Shown: piece by piece, positions 1 to 6,622 of the stretch
How positions within the stretch are numbered: position 1 is the first letter of the stretch
Layout of the letters: every line of letters begins with the position of its first letter
Source of the DNA: JAENVT01 sp031370825
Lineage (GTDB): Bacteria > Actinomycetota > Acidimicrobiia > Acidimicrobiales > Ilumatobacteraceae
DNA length: 9,730 nt
Assembly: GCA_031370825.1 (NCBI GenBank)
Contig: JANMRB010000098.1
Span: 1-9,730, forward strand
Direction: 5' to 3'
Made by a program: the position numbers and the translations under genes
Notes under the pieces: model-generated
The model's database searches: none
The model's input: the letters and a program-made list of their open reading frames with translations, nothing else
Told to the model about the DNA's origin: nothing

Positions 1-43
1 GACGGTGTCACCGTGTGGCAACGGCAGATCTAGGCTGGCCCGG

Positions 44-841
44 ATGGAGAGCCGCCAGTTGAGGGATTGGATTCCCTCCGAGGCGCAGCGTGATCTGACG
101 GAGACCGGCCCGGCCCCACGATCGCATTGGTTGCGCGAACTGGTGATCGTCATCGTCTTCTATTACGGCTACGAGTTGATCCGCCGCTTCGCGCACCTCG
201 GCAAGGTTCGTCCCCGAGCGTTCCGCAACCAGCTCTACCTGATCGATCTCGAGCGGTTCCTGCACATCTACACGGAATCGACCGTGCAAAAGGCGTTCCT
301 CCCTGCGACCTGGTTCATCAAGATGATGAACGTGTACTACGGAACGCTGCACTTCCTCATCACTGCCGGGCTGTTGCTCTGGGTGTACCTGCGACGGCAC
401 GAGCATTACAGGCAGTATCGCAACCTGCTCGGAATGACCACGGCTCTTGCGCTGATCGGCTACTTCGCCTTCCCACTCGCTCCACCGCGGCTGTATCCCT
501 GCCACAACTGCTTCGTCGACACGCTCGACACGATCGGTGGTTTCTGGTCGTATCACTCCAGCGCGGCGAAGGCGATCGCCAATCCTTTTGCGGCCATGCC
601 GAGCTTGCACTTCGGATGGGCACTGTGGTGCGGCACCCTGTTGTGGTCGTTCGCACGACACACAGCGGTCCGTGCCCTCAGCGTGATCTATCCGGCGTTG
701 ACGCTGTTGGCCATCGTGGTGACTGCTAACCACTACTACCTCGACGCGGTTGGTGGCGCAATCATCTTCCTGACGGCTAGCCAGGCCCTTCGGTTCTGGC
801 GCCGCAAGGCGCTACGAAAAGCGCAAGCGGTCTGCGAGTAG
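44..841 (+). CDS. PAP2-family membrane phosphatase/phosphotransferase (inositol phosphorylceramide synthase-like)
   Basis: From the ATG at 44 this is a 265-residue polytopic membrane protein. Hydrophobic segments lie near residues 31-47, 95-115, 130-147, 190-203, 208-228 and 232-248. Motifs typical of the PAP2_3 (Aur1/Ipt1-like) branch are present: PLAPPR at 144-149, MPSLHFGW at 185-192 (His189) and NHYYLDAVGG at 229-238 (His230, Asp234). The last two are the expected phospho-enzyme catalytic region. Family members cleave or transfer phosphorylated lipid headgroups at the membrane; the substrate cannot be read from sequence. A CHNC pair sits at residues 153-156, in the loop after the PPR motif. 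The start is uncertain: the frame stays open to the left edge with a GTG at 5, so the gene could begin earlier. The ATG at 44 has only a weak AGG nine bases upstream. The 3' end overlaps convergent recN by 30 bases. Family call fairly sure, substrate unknown. Confidence 0.85.
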   Translation: MESRQLRDWIPSEAQRDLTETGPAPRSHWLRELVIVIVFYYGYELIRRFAHLGKVRPRAFRNQLYLIDLERFLHIYTESTVQKAFLPATWFIKMMNVYYGTLHFLITAGLLLWVYLRRHEHYRQYRNLLGMTTALALIGYFAFPLAPPRLYPCHNCFVDTLDTIGGFWSYHSSAAKAIANPFAAMPSLHFGWALWCGTLLWSFARHTAVRALSVIYPALTLLAIVVTANHYYLDAVGGAIIFLTASQALRFWRRKALRKAQAVCE

Positions 842-2437
842 ATCGGCCGCGTGCCGTCTCGCGGAGTCCCCCGCCTGCTCGCCGCTCAGCATTCGTGCCA
901 CCTCGTCGATTCGCTCGTCTCCCTCGACGTTGCTAGCGCTCGCTGTGGTGATCGGTTGATGACCGTCTTCACCGACCACGCTCTTGGTGACCATGATCTG
1001 AGTGTCGGCCAGCGCCGCGACCTGGGCGAGGTGGGTAACGACCATCACCTGATGTCGTCGCCCGAGGCGCGCCAACGACTCGGCGACCGCAGTCGCCGCC
1101 GTTCCACCAATCCCGGCATCGACCTCGTCGAAGACGAGCGTCTCCGGTGCTTCGGAAAGAACGAGGCGCAGTGCAAGCATGGTGCGAGCCAACTCGCCAC
1201 CGCTTGCAACTCTGGAGAGTGGAAGCAACGGCAGGCCAGGGTTGGCCGCGATCAGGAAGGTGACGTCGTCGCCCGGCGCCTCGCTGCCAATGGTGATCTC
1301 CACCTCTGCGTGAGGCATCGCCAGGGAACGCACGACGTCGCGAACAGCGGTGGCCAATGTCGACGCGCCGGACCTTCGCACGGTCGCAACGGCTAGCGCT
1401 GCATGGCGTTCGCGAGCGGTGGCTTCCACCCGTTCCTGCTCCAGGGTGGCGACGCGCTGATCGTACCCTTCGAGCTCGGCCAGCCGTTGCTGGGCCTCGT
1501 CCTGAAAGCTGATGACATCCGCCAACGTCTCGCCATACTTGCGACGCAGATCGTGGAGCAGTTGTCTGCGTTCCCTGATTTCCGCGAGGCGTTCGGGATC
1601 CTCTTCCAGCCCCTCGGTGAAGCTGCGCAGGTCTCGCCCGGCATCGGTCGCCTCCGCGGCAAGCGCCTGTAGTCGAAGGGCGAACTCTTCGAACGGTGCG
1701 CGTCCGCTGACGGCACGGATGGCAGCGCCGATCCCGTCGGCCGCAGCACGTTCGACGTTGAGGCTGTCGCCGATGTCGTTGCCGACCAACGCTTCCAGCG
1801 CCAACTGCCCCGCTTCGCGGTGCGCCGAAGCGTCGGCGAGGGCATCTTCCTCTGCGGCCAGACGTTCGTCTTCTGCGGCGTCGGTGACTCCCGCATCCGC
1901 AAGCTCTCCGACCTGGAACCGCAACAGATCGATCTCTCGTGCTCGCGATCTCTGGTCTCCGCCCAACGCGGCAAGCGACGCATCGATCTCGGTCAGGCGT
2001 GCTCGGGCGGCGCGCAACGGCTCGAGGTCGGTCGAGCAGTAGCGATCTAGTGCATCGCGTTGCGCCGCCGTCGAGAGCAGGCTCTGATGAGCGTGCTGAC
2101 CGTGCAAGTCCACCGTGCGCGCGCCCAGCTCGGCCAACGTGTTCGCCGTCGCCAATCGACCGTTGACGTAGGCCCTCGACCTGCCGTCGGTTGGGATGAC
2201 GCGGGATACGACGTATTCCTCCTCGCCGACAACGAACCTGCCTTCGACACGTGCCTCGACCGCTCCGGGTCGCACGAGGGCCGGATCAGCACGTCCGCCG
2301 ACCAGCAAGTTGATCGCTTCGACCAGCATCGTCTTGCCCGCGCCTGTCTCTCCGGTAAAGGCGGTCAGCCCAGACGTCAACACGAGGTCCAGGCGTTCGA
2401 TGACGCCCATCGATTCGATATGAAGCTCGTGCAGCAT
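812..2437 (-). CDS. recN: DNA repair protein RecN
   Basis: RecN is an SMC-like ATPase that acts at DNA double-strand breaks, holding DNA and supporting RecA-dependent recombinational repair. The 541-residue product is close to the usual length. It has an N-terminal ATPase half with Walker A GETGAGKT at 29-36 and a DLHGQHAHQ segment at 110-118. A long helical coiled-coil middle follows (about 135-350). The C-terminal half carries the ABC signature ASGGELAR at 411-418, Walker B TLVFDEVDAG at 433-442 (Asp437, Glu438) and a switch His at 469 in VVTHLAQVAAL. The ATG at 2437 is chosen because MLHEL begins the conserved first strand and because it lies one base after the nadK stop; the open frame further upstream is only nadK shadow. 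No clear Shine-Dalgarno is seen, so translation probably couples to nadK. It is the last gene of the operon, and its 3' end runs 30 bases into the convergent PAP2 gene with no visible terminator. Confidence 0.97.
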   Translation of the reverse strand: MLHELHIESMGVIERLDLVLTSGLTAFTGETGAGKTMLVEAINLLVGGRADPALVRPGAVEARVEGRFVVGEEEYVVSRVIPTDGRSRAYVNGRLATANTLAELGARTVDLHGQHAHQSLLSTAAQRDALDRYCSTDLEPLRAARARLTEIDASLAALGGDQRSRAREIDLLRFQVGELADAGVTDAAEDERLAAEEDALADASAHREAGQLALEALVGNDIGDSLNVERAAADGIGAAIRAVSGRAPFEEFALRLQALAAEATDAGRDLRSFTEGLEEDPERLAEIRERRQLLHDLRRKYGETLADVISFQDEAQQRLAELEGYDQRVATLEQERVEATARERHAALAVATVRRSGASTLATAVRDVVRSLAMPHAEVEITIGSEAPGDDVTFLIAANPGLPLLPLSRVASGGELARTMLALRLVLSEAPETLVFDEVDAGIGGTAATAVAESLARLGRRHQVMVVTHLAQVAALADTQIMVTKSVVGEDGHQPITTASASNVEGDERIDEVARMLSGEQAGDSARRHAADLLADRLRFS

Positions 2438-2438
2438 G

Positions 2439-3299
2439 TCAGCGGTCGGACAGGCCGAACTTCGTCTTGAGGATCTGGTGGAACCGGCGTTCACCGAAGC
2501 GCACGAAGCGCGCTACCGATGTGGACGCGCGGACGGCGAGGGTGTCTCCGTCGGCGAGGCTGGCGATGGTCTGGCCGTCGATCGAGAGCGTGGCCGGGCG
2601 GTGGCCGATCACCTCGATCTCGACCTGCTCATCAGGATCGAGCACCAAGGATCGATCGAAGAGCATGTGTGGTGACACGGGTGTCAACAGCAACGCTCGA
2701 TGCTTGGGCGATACGACCGGGCCACGGGCCGACAAAGAGTAAGCAGTCGATCCTGTCGGAGTTGCGATGATCAGCCCGTCAGCGGCATATGACGTGAAGA
2801 CAGCGCCATCGATCCGAACGAGCAAGCGTACGGTGTGTCCGGCTTCCTTCTTCTCGACAACAGCCTCGTTCAACGCGGTCCACGTCTCGGAATGGTCGGT
2901 GCCGCGCCGCAGAGTCGCGTCGAGCATCATCCGTTCCTCGATACGCCACTCGCCCGCCTCGGACCCTGCAGCCCATCGGTCCAAGGCCGTTGTCAGCGCC
3001 GGAGGCTCGACCTCGGTGAGGTAGCCGAGCACTCCGATGTTGACGCCAATGATCGGCACACCGGCGTCGCCCAGCATCTTGACTGCGCGAAGCATCGTGC
3101 CGTCGCCGCCGAGGCTCAAGGCCAACCCGGCCGATTCGGGTTTGCGTTCGCTGACCAGATCGAGCAGATCGAGCGGCTCTGCGTCATCGGGAGTCATCCA
3201 GGCGACATGGCCGTGCTCTGTCAACCACGTCGCTGCCTGCCTGGCCAATGCCGCTGCCTCACGACTGTCGTGGTGGGCGACCAGCAGCACCTCTGTCAC
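2439..3299 (-). CDS. nadK: NAD kinase
   Basis: This enzyme phosphorylates NAD to NADP in the cytosol, using ATP or polyphosphate in actinobacterial relatives. The 286-residue product has the family signatures in order: GGDGT at 64-68, the GVNIGVLGYLTE segment at 85-96, the ALNE motif at 142-145 (NAD contact), and DGLIIATPTGSTAYS at 174-188, the glycine/threonine-rich nucleotide-binding stretch. PVSPHMLFDRSLVL follows at 207-220. The GTG at 3299 is chosen because it overlaps the tlyA stop as GTGA, has AGGA eight bases upstream (3308-3311), and gives the normal length with the first beta strand TEVLLVAHH. The open frame extending to 3548 is tlyA shadow. It is fourth in the five-gene operon and ends one base before recN. 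Confidence 0.96.
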   Translation of the reverse strand: MTEVLLVAHHDSREAAALARQAATWLTEHGHVAWMTPDDAEPLDLLDLVSERKPESAGLALSLGGDGTMLRAVKMLGDAGVPIIGVNIGVLGYLTEVEPPALTTALDRWAAGSEAGEWRIEERMMLDATLRRGTDHSETWTALNEAVVEKKEAGHTVRLLVRIDGAVFTSYAADGLIIATPTGSTAYSLSARGPVVSPKHRALLLTPVSPHMLFDRSLVLDPDEQVEIEVIGHRPATLSIDGQTIASLADGDTLAVRASTSVARFVRFGERRFHQILKTKFGLSDR

Positions 3300-4054
3300 A
3301 GCGGTGATCCTGACGTAATTAGGCGGGCATGCACAAGGAACTCGCGGTTTCCTTGCGCACCCGTGATGGGCGAGTCGATCCATCCGACCACCTCGCAATG
3401 GGTAGCAACCAAGGCGGCTGCCACGTCGTCGCACACACGTTGATGGACTGCGGGATCCCGAATGACACCGCTGCCGCGATCCACTTCCGCCTTGCCGGCC
3501 TCGAACTGCGGCTTGACGAGCAGCACCAGTTGCCCGCCCGTTCGGCACGCGGCAACAAGGTGCGGTAGGGCGCGTTTGATCGAGATGAACGACAGGTCGG
3601 CTACGACAAGATCCGCCTCGCCACCGATCGAGTCCGCAGTCACATCACGAACATGGAACCTCTCGAACACCGTCACCCGCGCGTCCTCGCGGATCTTGGG
3701 GTGCAGCTGACCGTGACCGACGTCGAGGGAGACGACATGGGCGGCACCACGCTGCAACAGGCAATCGGTGAAGCCCCCTGTCGAAGACCCGGCATCGAGC
3801 ACACGCATCCCGGACACGTCGATGCCGAATGCCACGAGCGCGGCGTCGAGCTTTTCGCCGCCACGACTCACAAACCTCGCGTGCGGTCCCTGCAACACCA
3901 CCGCGTCGGCGGGATCGACGAGTCTCGAGGACTTGTCGGCTATAGAGCCGTTGACCAGCACCAGGTTGGCGCCGATTGCGTGAGCTGCGTCGGCGCGACT
4001 GAGAACCAGACCGCGACGCACCATGTCAGCATCCAACCGCAACCGCCTCGACAC
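3296..4054 (-). CDS. tlyA: TlyA family 16S/23S rRNA (cytidine-2'-O)-methyltransferase
   Basis: TlyA transfers methyl groups from S-adenosylmethionine to ribose 2'-OH of cytidines in both subunits (C1409 of 16S and C1920 of 23S in mycobacteria). The product has 252 residues. An N-terminal S4 RNA-binding domain (about 1-60) opens with the typical SRRLRLDADMVRRGL pattern. An FtsJ/RrmJ-type Rossmann methyltransferase domain follows, with SAM-binding LDAGSSTGGFTD at 86-97, VVADLSFIS at 150-158, LLVKPQFEAGK at 178-188 and GNREF at 235-239. The expected K-D-K-E catalytic tetrad is visible as Lys68, Asp153, Lys181 and Glu238. The GTG at 4054 is preferred over the ATG at 4024 because it keeps the conserved Arg-rich first helix. 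It starts three bases after the upstream gene's stop, with a purine-rich GAAGAAG at 4061-4067. It overlaps nadK by four bases. Confidence 0.95.
   Translation of the reverse strand: MSRRLRLDADMVRRGLVLSRADAAHAIGANLVLVNGSIADKSSRLVDPADAVVLQGPHARFVSRGGEKLDAALVAFGIDVSGMRVLDAGSSTGGFTDCLLQRGAAHVVSLDVGHGQLHPKIREDARVTVFERFHVRDVTADSIGGEADLVVADLSFISIKRALPHLVAACRTGGQLVLLVKPQFEAGKAEVDRGSGVIRDPAVHQRVCDDVAAALVATHCEVVGWIDSPITGAQGNREFLVHARLITSGSPL
3308..3311 (-). promoter_or_regulatory. Shine-Dalgarno site for nadK
   Basis: On the minus strand AGGA lies eight bases before the GTG at 3299, inside the end of tlyA. Together with the GTGA stop/start overlap it decides the nadK start against the much longer open frame. 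The site is short and only moderately strong. Confidence 0.55.
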
Positions 4055-4057
4055 TGG

Positions 4058-4564
4058 CTACTTCTTCGCGGGCGCCTTCTTGGCCGATACCTTCTTCACT
4101 GAAGCCTTTGCCGCGGCCGTCTTCTTCACGGCAGTCTTCTTGACGGCAGTCTTCTTTGCAGTGGTTGCCTTCTTCGCCGACGTCTTCTTGGCCGGTGCCT
4201 TGCGAGCGACGACCTTGGCGACACCCGACGGGCCGGTTGCCGGCCGCACAGTTGCCTTTTGAGCTGAGCCCTTGCCGAGGCCGAAGCTCCCGGCGACATC
4301 TTCGACGCGGGATTCGATGACGTCGAGCCGCTCGGCAAACCTGCCGAGCTGCTTGGAGACCTCTGCCTGGACGAGGCCGACCACGTGCTCGGTAGTCGAA
4401 CGGCCGCGCTCGACGAGACGTTGAACGACCTTCTCTGCATCCTTGCGGCGCACCTGACCCGCCTTGACGAACTCGGACACGATCTTTTCGGCGTTCTTCT
4501 GCGACATCTCGGTGTATTGCATCCCGGTGTCGAGCAGACGCTTGAGTACTGGTGAACCTGTCAT
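4058..4564 (-). CDS. Coiled-coil (phasin-like) protein with histone H1-like Lys/Ala-rich tail
   Basis: This 168-residue protein has two parts. Residues 1-95 are predicted helical and rich in heptad-like Val/Leu spacing (EKIVSEFVKAG, EKVVQRLVERG, VGLVQAEVSKQLGRF, LDVIESRVEDV). They resemble small actinobacterial proteins annotated as polyhydroxyalkanoate-regulator phasins. Residues 105-168 are low-complexity Lys/Ala/Thr with many KK pairs (KKTAV, AKKAP), resembling histone H1, the HupB tail, Pseudomonas PhaF or mycobacterial HBHA. Such tails bind DNA or other polyanions in those families; the function here is unknown. No signal peptide is seen. Its ATG overlaps the HAD gene stop as ATGA, and tlyA begins three bases after its stop, so it is an integral operon member. 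No strong Shine-Dalgarno is visible. The tail-encoding DNA is repetitive and could vary in length between strains. The gene is sure; the function is not. Confidence 0.85.
   Translation of the reverse strand: MTGSPVLKRLLDTGMQYTEMSQKNAEKIVSEFVKAGQVRRKDAEKVVQRLVERGRSTTEHVVGLVQAEVSKQLGRFAERLDVIESRVEDVAGSFGLGKGSAQKATVRPATGPSGVAKVVARKAPAKKTSAKKATTAKKTAVKKTAVKKTAAAKASVKKVSAKKAPAKK
4119..4160 (-). repeat. Short in-frame tandem repeat encoding KKTAV units
   Basis: Two 15-base units (4119-4133 and 4134-4148) differ at one base, and a 12-base partial third copy follows (4149-4160). All are in frame with the coding sequence. They encode the KKTAVKKTAVKKTA stretch of the H1-like tail, and further degenerate KK units lie on both sides. 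Array length could change by slippage without breaking the frame. Confidence 0.75.
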
Positions 4565-5364
4565 GCCCGCAGTCTATCGGCGGCCGCACTCTGGGCGATC
4601 AGGACCTTTGCCACAGCTGCGAGATCAGTAGCAATGAGGTCGGGTGTCGGCACGACGATCGTGCCGGGCGCGGTGATGCCCGACTCGACGTGCGCGTAGC
4701 GACAACCCAATGTTGCTGCCATCAGTCCGTCGGTCTCGGGACGATCGCCGACCATCACGGCGGACCGCGCTGCATCGTCGCCGACGATCGCCCGCACCAG
4801 CGCGGCCATCGGCTCGTGTGGCTTGCCGGCGATGATCGGCACCACACCGGACGCCGTGACGATCGAAGCCAGGATCGCCCCCCCGCCCGGGATGGGCCCT
4901 TCGGGCGTTGGATACGTCGCGTCATCGTTGGTGCCGATCAGCCGGGCGCCGTTACGAGCCGCGCTGCTGGCGACGAGCATCGCTTCGTAGTCGAACGTGC
5001 GGTGAAAGCCGACGACGACCGCATCGACTTGGCCGTCGGGATCATCGGCCACCACCACCGAAGCGCCGCGGCCGACAACCGCCTGCACCACGCCTTCGCC
5101 GCCGCAAACCAGCACCCGCTCCCCGGGCTCGATCAGCAGCGCGGCCGCGTTGGCCGAAGTCAGCACATCACCGACAGCTGGAATGCCGATGGCGGCCAGC
5201 GCCTCCTCCTGCGTCTCGACCCGCGCTGACGAGTTGTTGGTGACGAACAGCACCCGATGACCGGCACCGCGAAGTTGGGCAATCGCCTCGACCGAACCCG
5301 GTATCGGCTGGTGCGCCAACCAGACCACTCCATCGAGGTCACACAACACAACGCACAGATCCAT
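4561..5364 (-). CDS. HAD-IIA (NagD-like) phosphatase, probable glycerol/sugar-phosphate phosphatase
   Basis: A soluble HAD-superfamily hydrolase of subclass IIA, 267 residues from the ATG at 5364. The four HAD motifs are visible: motif I DLDGVVW at 9-15 (Asp9 nucleophile, Asp11 acid/base), motif II VTNNS at 41-45, motif III Lys181 in AGKPHEP, and motif IV GDRPETD at 206-212. The C2-type cap lies between motifs II and III, with TNDD and PGGGA segments near 145-163. The mycobacterial gene in the same genomic position, Rv1692, is described as a glycerol-3-phosphate phosphatase; the same substrate here is inference from synteny. Other starts are the ATG at 5382 (MPTWPD extension) and the TTG at 5394. 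I prefer 5364 because it gives the usual short lead into motif I, but no start has a good Shine-Dalgarno. It is the first gene of the operon, and its stop overlaps the next start as ATGA. Confidence 0.92.
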   Translation of the reverse strand: MDLCVVLCDLDGVVWLAHQPIPGSVEAIAQLRGAGHRVLFVTNNSSARVETQEEALAAIGIPAVGDVLTSANAAALLIEPGERVLVCGGEGVVQAVVGRGASVVVADDPDGQVDAVVVGFHRTFDYEAMLVASSAARNGARLIGTNDDATYPTPEGPIPGGGAILASIVTASGVVPIIAGKPHEPMAALVRAIVGDDAARSAVMVGDRPETDGLMAATLGCRYAHVESGITAPGTIVVPTPDLIATDLAAVAKVLIAQSAAADRLRA

Positions 5365-5394
5365 ATCTGGCCATGTTGGCATGCCAGATGCCAA
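5365..5394. promoter_or_regulatory. Nested inverted repeats between divergent genes (candidate operator)
   Basis: Between the HAD operon and the DUF1015 gene several palindromes overlap. ATCTGGC (5365-5371) pairs with GCCAGAT (5383-5389). TTGGCAT (5376-5382) pairs with ATGCCAA (5388-5394). TGGCATGCCA (5377-5386) is a perfect 10-base palindrome. Such symmetry beside two divergent starts is what an operator would look like. It overlaps the alternative HAD starts at 5382 and 5394, and no convincing -35/-10 pair is seen nearby, so the regulatory role is inference. Confidence 0.35.
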
Positions 5395-5403
5395 CCTGTA
5401 CGG

Positions 5404-6621
5404 GTGCCTCGATTCGAACCGTTCGCCGCATTGCGCTACTCCCCCGACGAACCTCTCGACGACGTGACCGCCCCGCCATACGACGTGCTATCGCCCTCCG
5501 ACGTCGACGACTTGTTGTCGCGCCATGATCACAACATCGTCGCCGTCGACGTCCCCCTGGACCGTGACGGTCCTGGGCGTTACGACCTGGCCGCGCAGCG
5601 CTTGACATCATGGATCGAACAGGGCGTGCTCGTTCGTGATCCGTCACCTTCACTGACCCTCTACCGGATGGAGTTCACCGACGAGGCCGGGCGTCAACGC
5701 GCCACGGTCGGAGTCGTCGGTGCGCTGGAAGTGGTCGACGAAGGAGCGAACGGTGTGTTACCCCACGAACGCACGACGCCAAAGGCCAAGACCGACCGAC
5801 TCGAGCTGACCAGGTCCACGAGCTGCAACCTCTCGCCCATTTGGGGCTTGTCGCTGACGACCGGTCTGTCCGAGCTGCTGCACGACGCCGGTGAGCCGGT
5901 CGGCCAGTGCACCGATGAGGACGGCGTGATCCACCGAGTCGAACGTGTCCTCGACCACGATCGCATCGAAGCGATCACATCCGCCGTCGCGTCGAGCTCA
6001 GTCCTGATCGCCGATGGGCACCATCACTATGCGATCAGCCGCTCGTATCGCAACGAGGTGCGCGCGGCAAGCGGCCGGACCGATACCGATGCCGAACTGA
6101 CCATGACCTACGTCGCCGAACTGGTCGACGAGCAACTGAGCATCGATCCGATCCACCGCGTTTACTGGGGTCTCAGCGCCGGTGAGCTGCTGTCGCAACT
6201 CCGGCGATTCTTCGTTCTGGAGGAGGCAGGTCGAGTCACCCCACATTGCGCCGCCGAAGCGATCGCGCGCGGCGCCATGTGCTTGGTTCGCCCCGACGGC
6301 ACGGGTGCGTGGTTGACCCCACGTCCCGAGACGTTCCACGGGGTACGAGCGCTGGACGGTGCCTACCTCGAACACGCGCTAGAAGGTGCAGCAGCGCGCG
6401 GCGAGGCGTTCGACGTCACCTATCAACACGGCGTGCAAAACGTTCTGACGCTGCTGAGCGCAGGCGATGCAGACGTCGCCGTGCTGATTCGCCCAACCGG
6501 CATCGAGGAGATCCGTCGCACTGCGGTCGAACGCCTGCTGATGCCACCGAAGTCGACGTTCTTCACGCCGAAGCTGCGGACGGGTCTGGTGTTGAGACCG
6601 CTCGACTCGGTCGCGACCTGA
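5404..6621 (+). CDS. DUF1015 family protein
   Basis: A 405-residue cytosolic protein of the DUF1015 family (no signal or membrane segment), whose biochemical role is not established as far as I know. Recognised landmarks are PRFEPFAALRY at 2-12, APPYDV at 23-28, the block from LPHERTTPKAKTDRL at 119-133 on to NLSPIWGL at 142-149, ADGHHHY at 203-209, and MPPKSTFFTPKLRTGLV at 380-396. The His cluster with a preceding Asp and the Lys-rich C-terminal motif suggest an active or ligand-binding site; that is inference. The GTG at 5404 is chosen because family members begin at (M)PRFEPF; the 49 extra upstream codons are HAD-gene shadow. No Shine-Dalgarno is obvious. It is divergent from the HAD-tlyA-nadK-recN operon and ends one base from convergent fbaB. 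Full length and intact. Confidence 0.9.
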   Translation: MPRFEPFAALRYSPDEPLDDVTAPPYDVLSPSDVDDLLSRHDHNIVAVDVPLDRDGPGRYDLAAQRLTSWIEQGVLVRDPSPSLTLYRMEFTDEAGRQRATVGVVGALEVVDEGANGVLPHERTTPKAKTDRLELTRSTSCNLSPIWGLSLTTGLSELLHDAGEPVGQCTDEDGVIHRVERVLDHDRIEAITSAVASSSVLIADGHHHYAISRSYRNEVRAASGRTDTDAELTMTYVAELVDEQLSIDPIHRVYWGLSAGELLSQLRRFFVLEEAGRVTPHCAAEAIARGAMCLVRPDGTGAWLTPRPETFHGVRALDGAYLEHALEGAAARGEAFDVTYQHGVQNVLTLLSAGDADVAVLIRPTGIEEIRRTAVERLLMPPKSTFFTPKLRTGLVLRPLDSVAT

Positions 6622-6622
6622 G

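Noticed and set aside
500..511. CHNC as a heme c binding site
   Set aside because: Heme c attachment needs CxxCH; here the second Cys is followed by Phe.
8..733. Minus-strand open frame of 241 codons opposite the PAP2 gene
   Set aside because: The + strand shows transmembrane segments and PAP2 motifs; the minus product is Arg/Gln/Glu-rich shadow.
3300..3548. N-terminal extension of nadK by about 83 residues
   Set aside because: It lies entirely inside tlyA in another frame and has no NadK similarity. The GTGA overlap and AGGA site support the start at 3299.
4119..4160. Short repeats considered as a CRISPR-like or regulatory array
   Set aside because: The units are contiguous, in frame and without spacers; they simply encode Lys/Ala-rich protein sequence.
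5257..5403. 49-codon N-terminal extension of the DUF1015 protein
   Set aside because: It overlaps the start of the HAD gene on the other strand and precedes the conserved PRFEPF start of the family.
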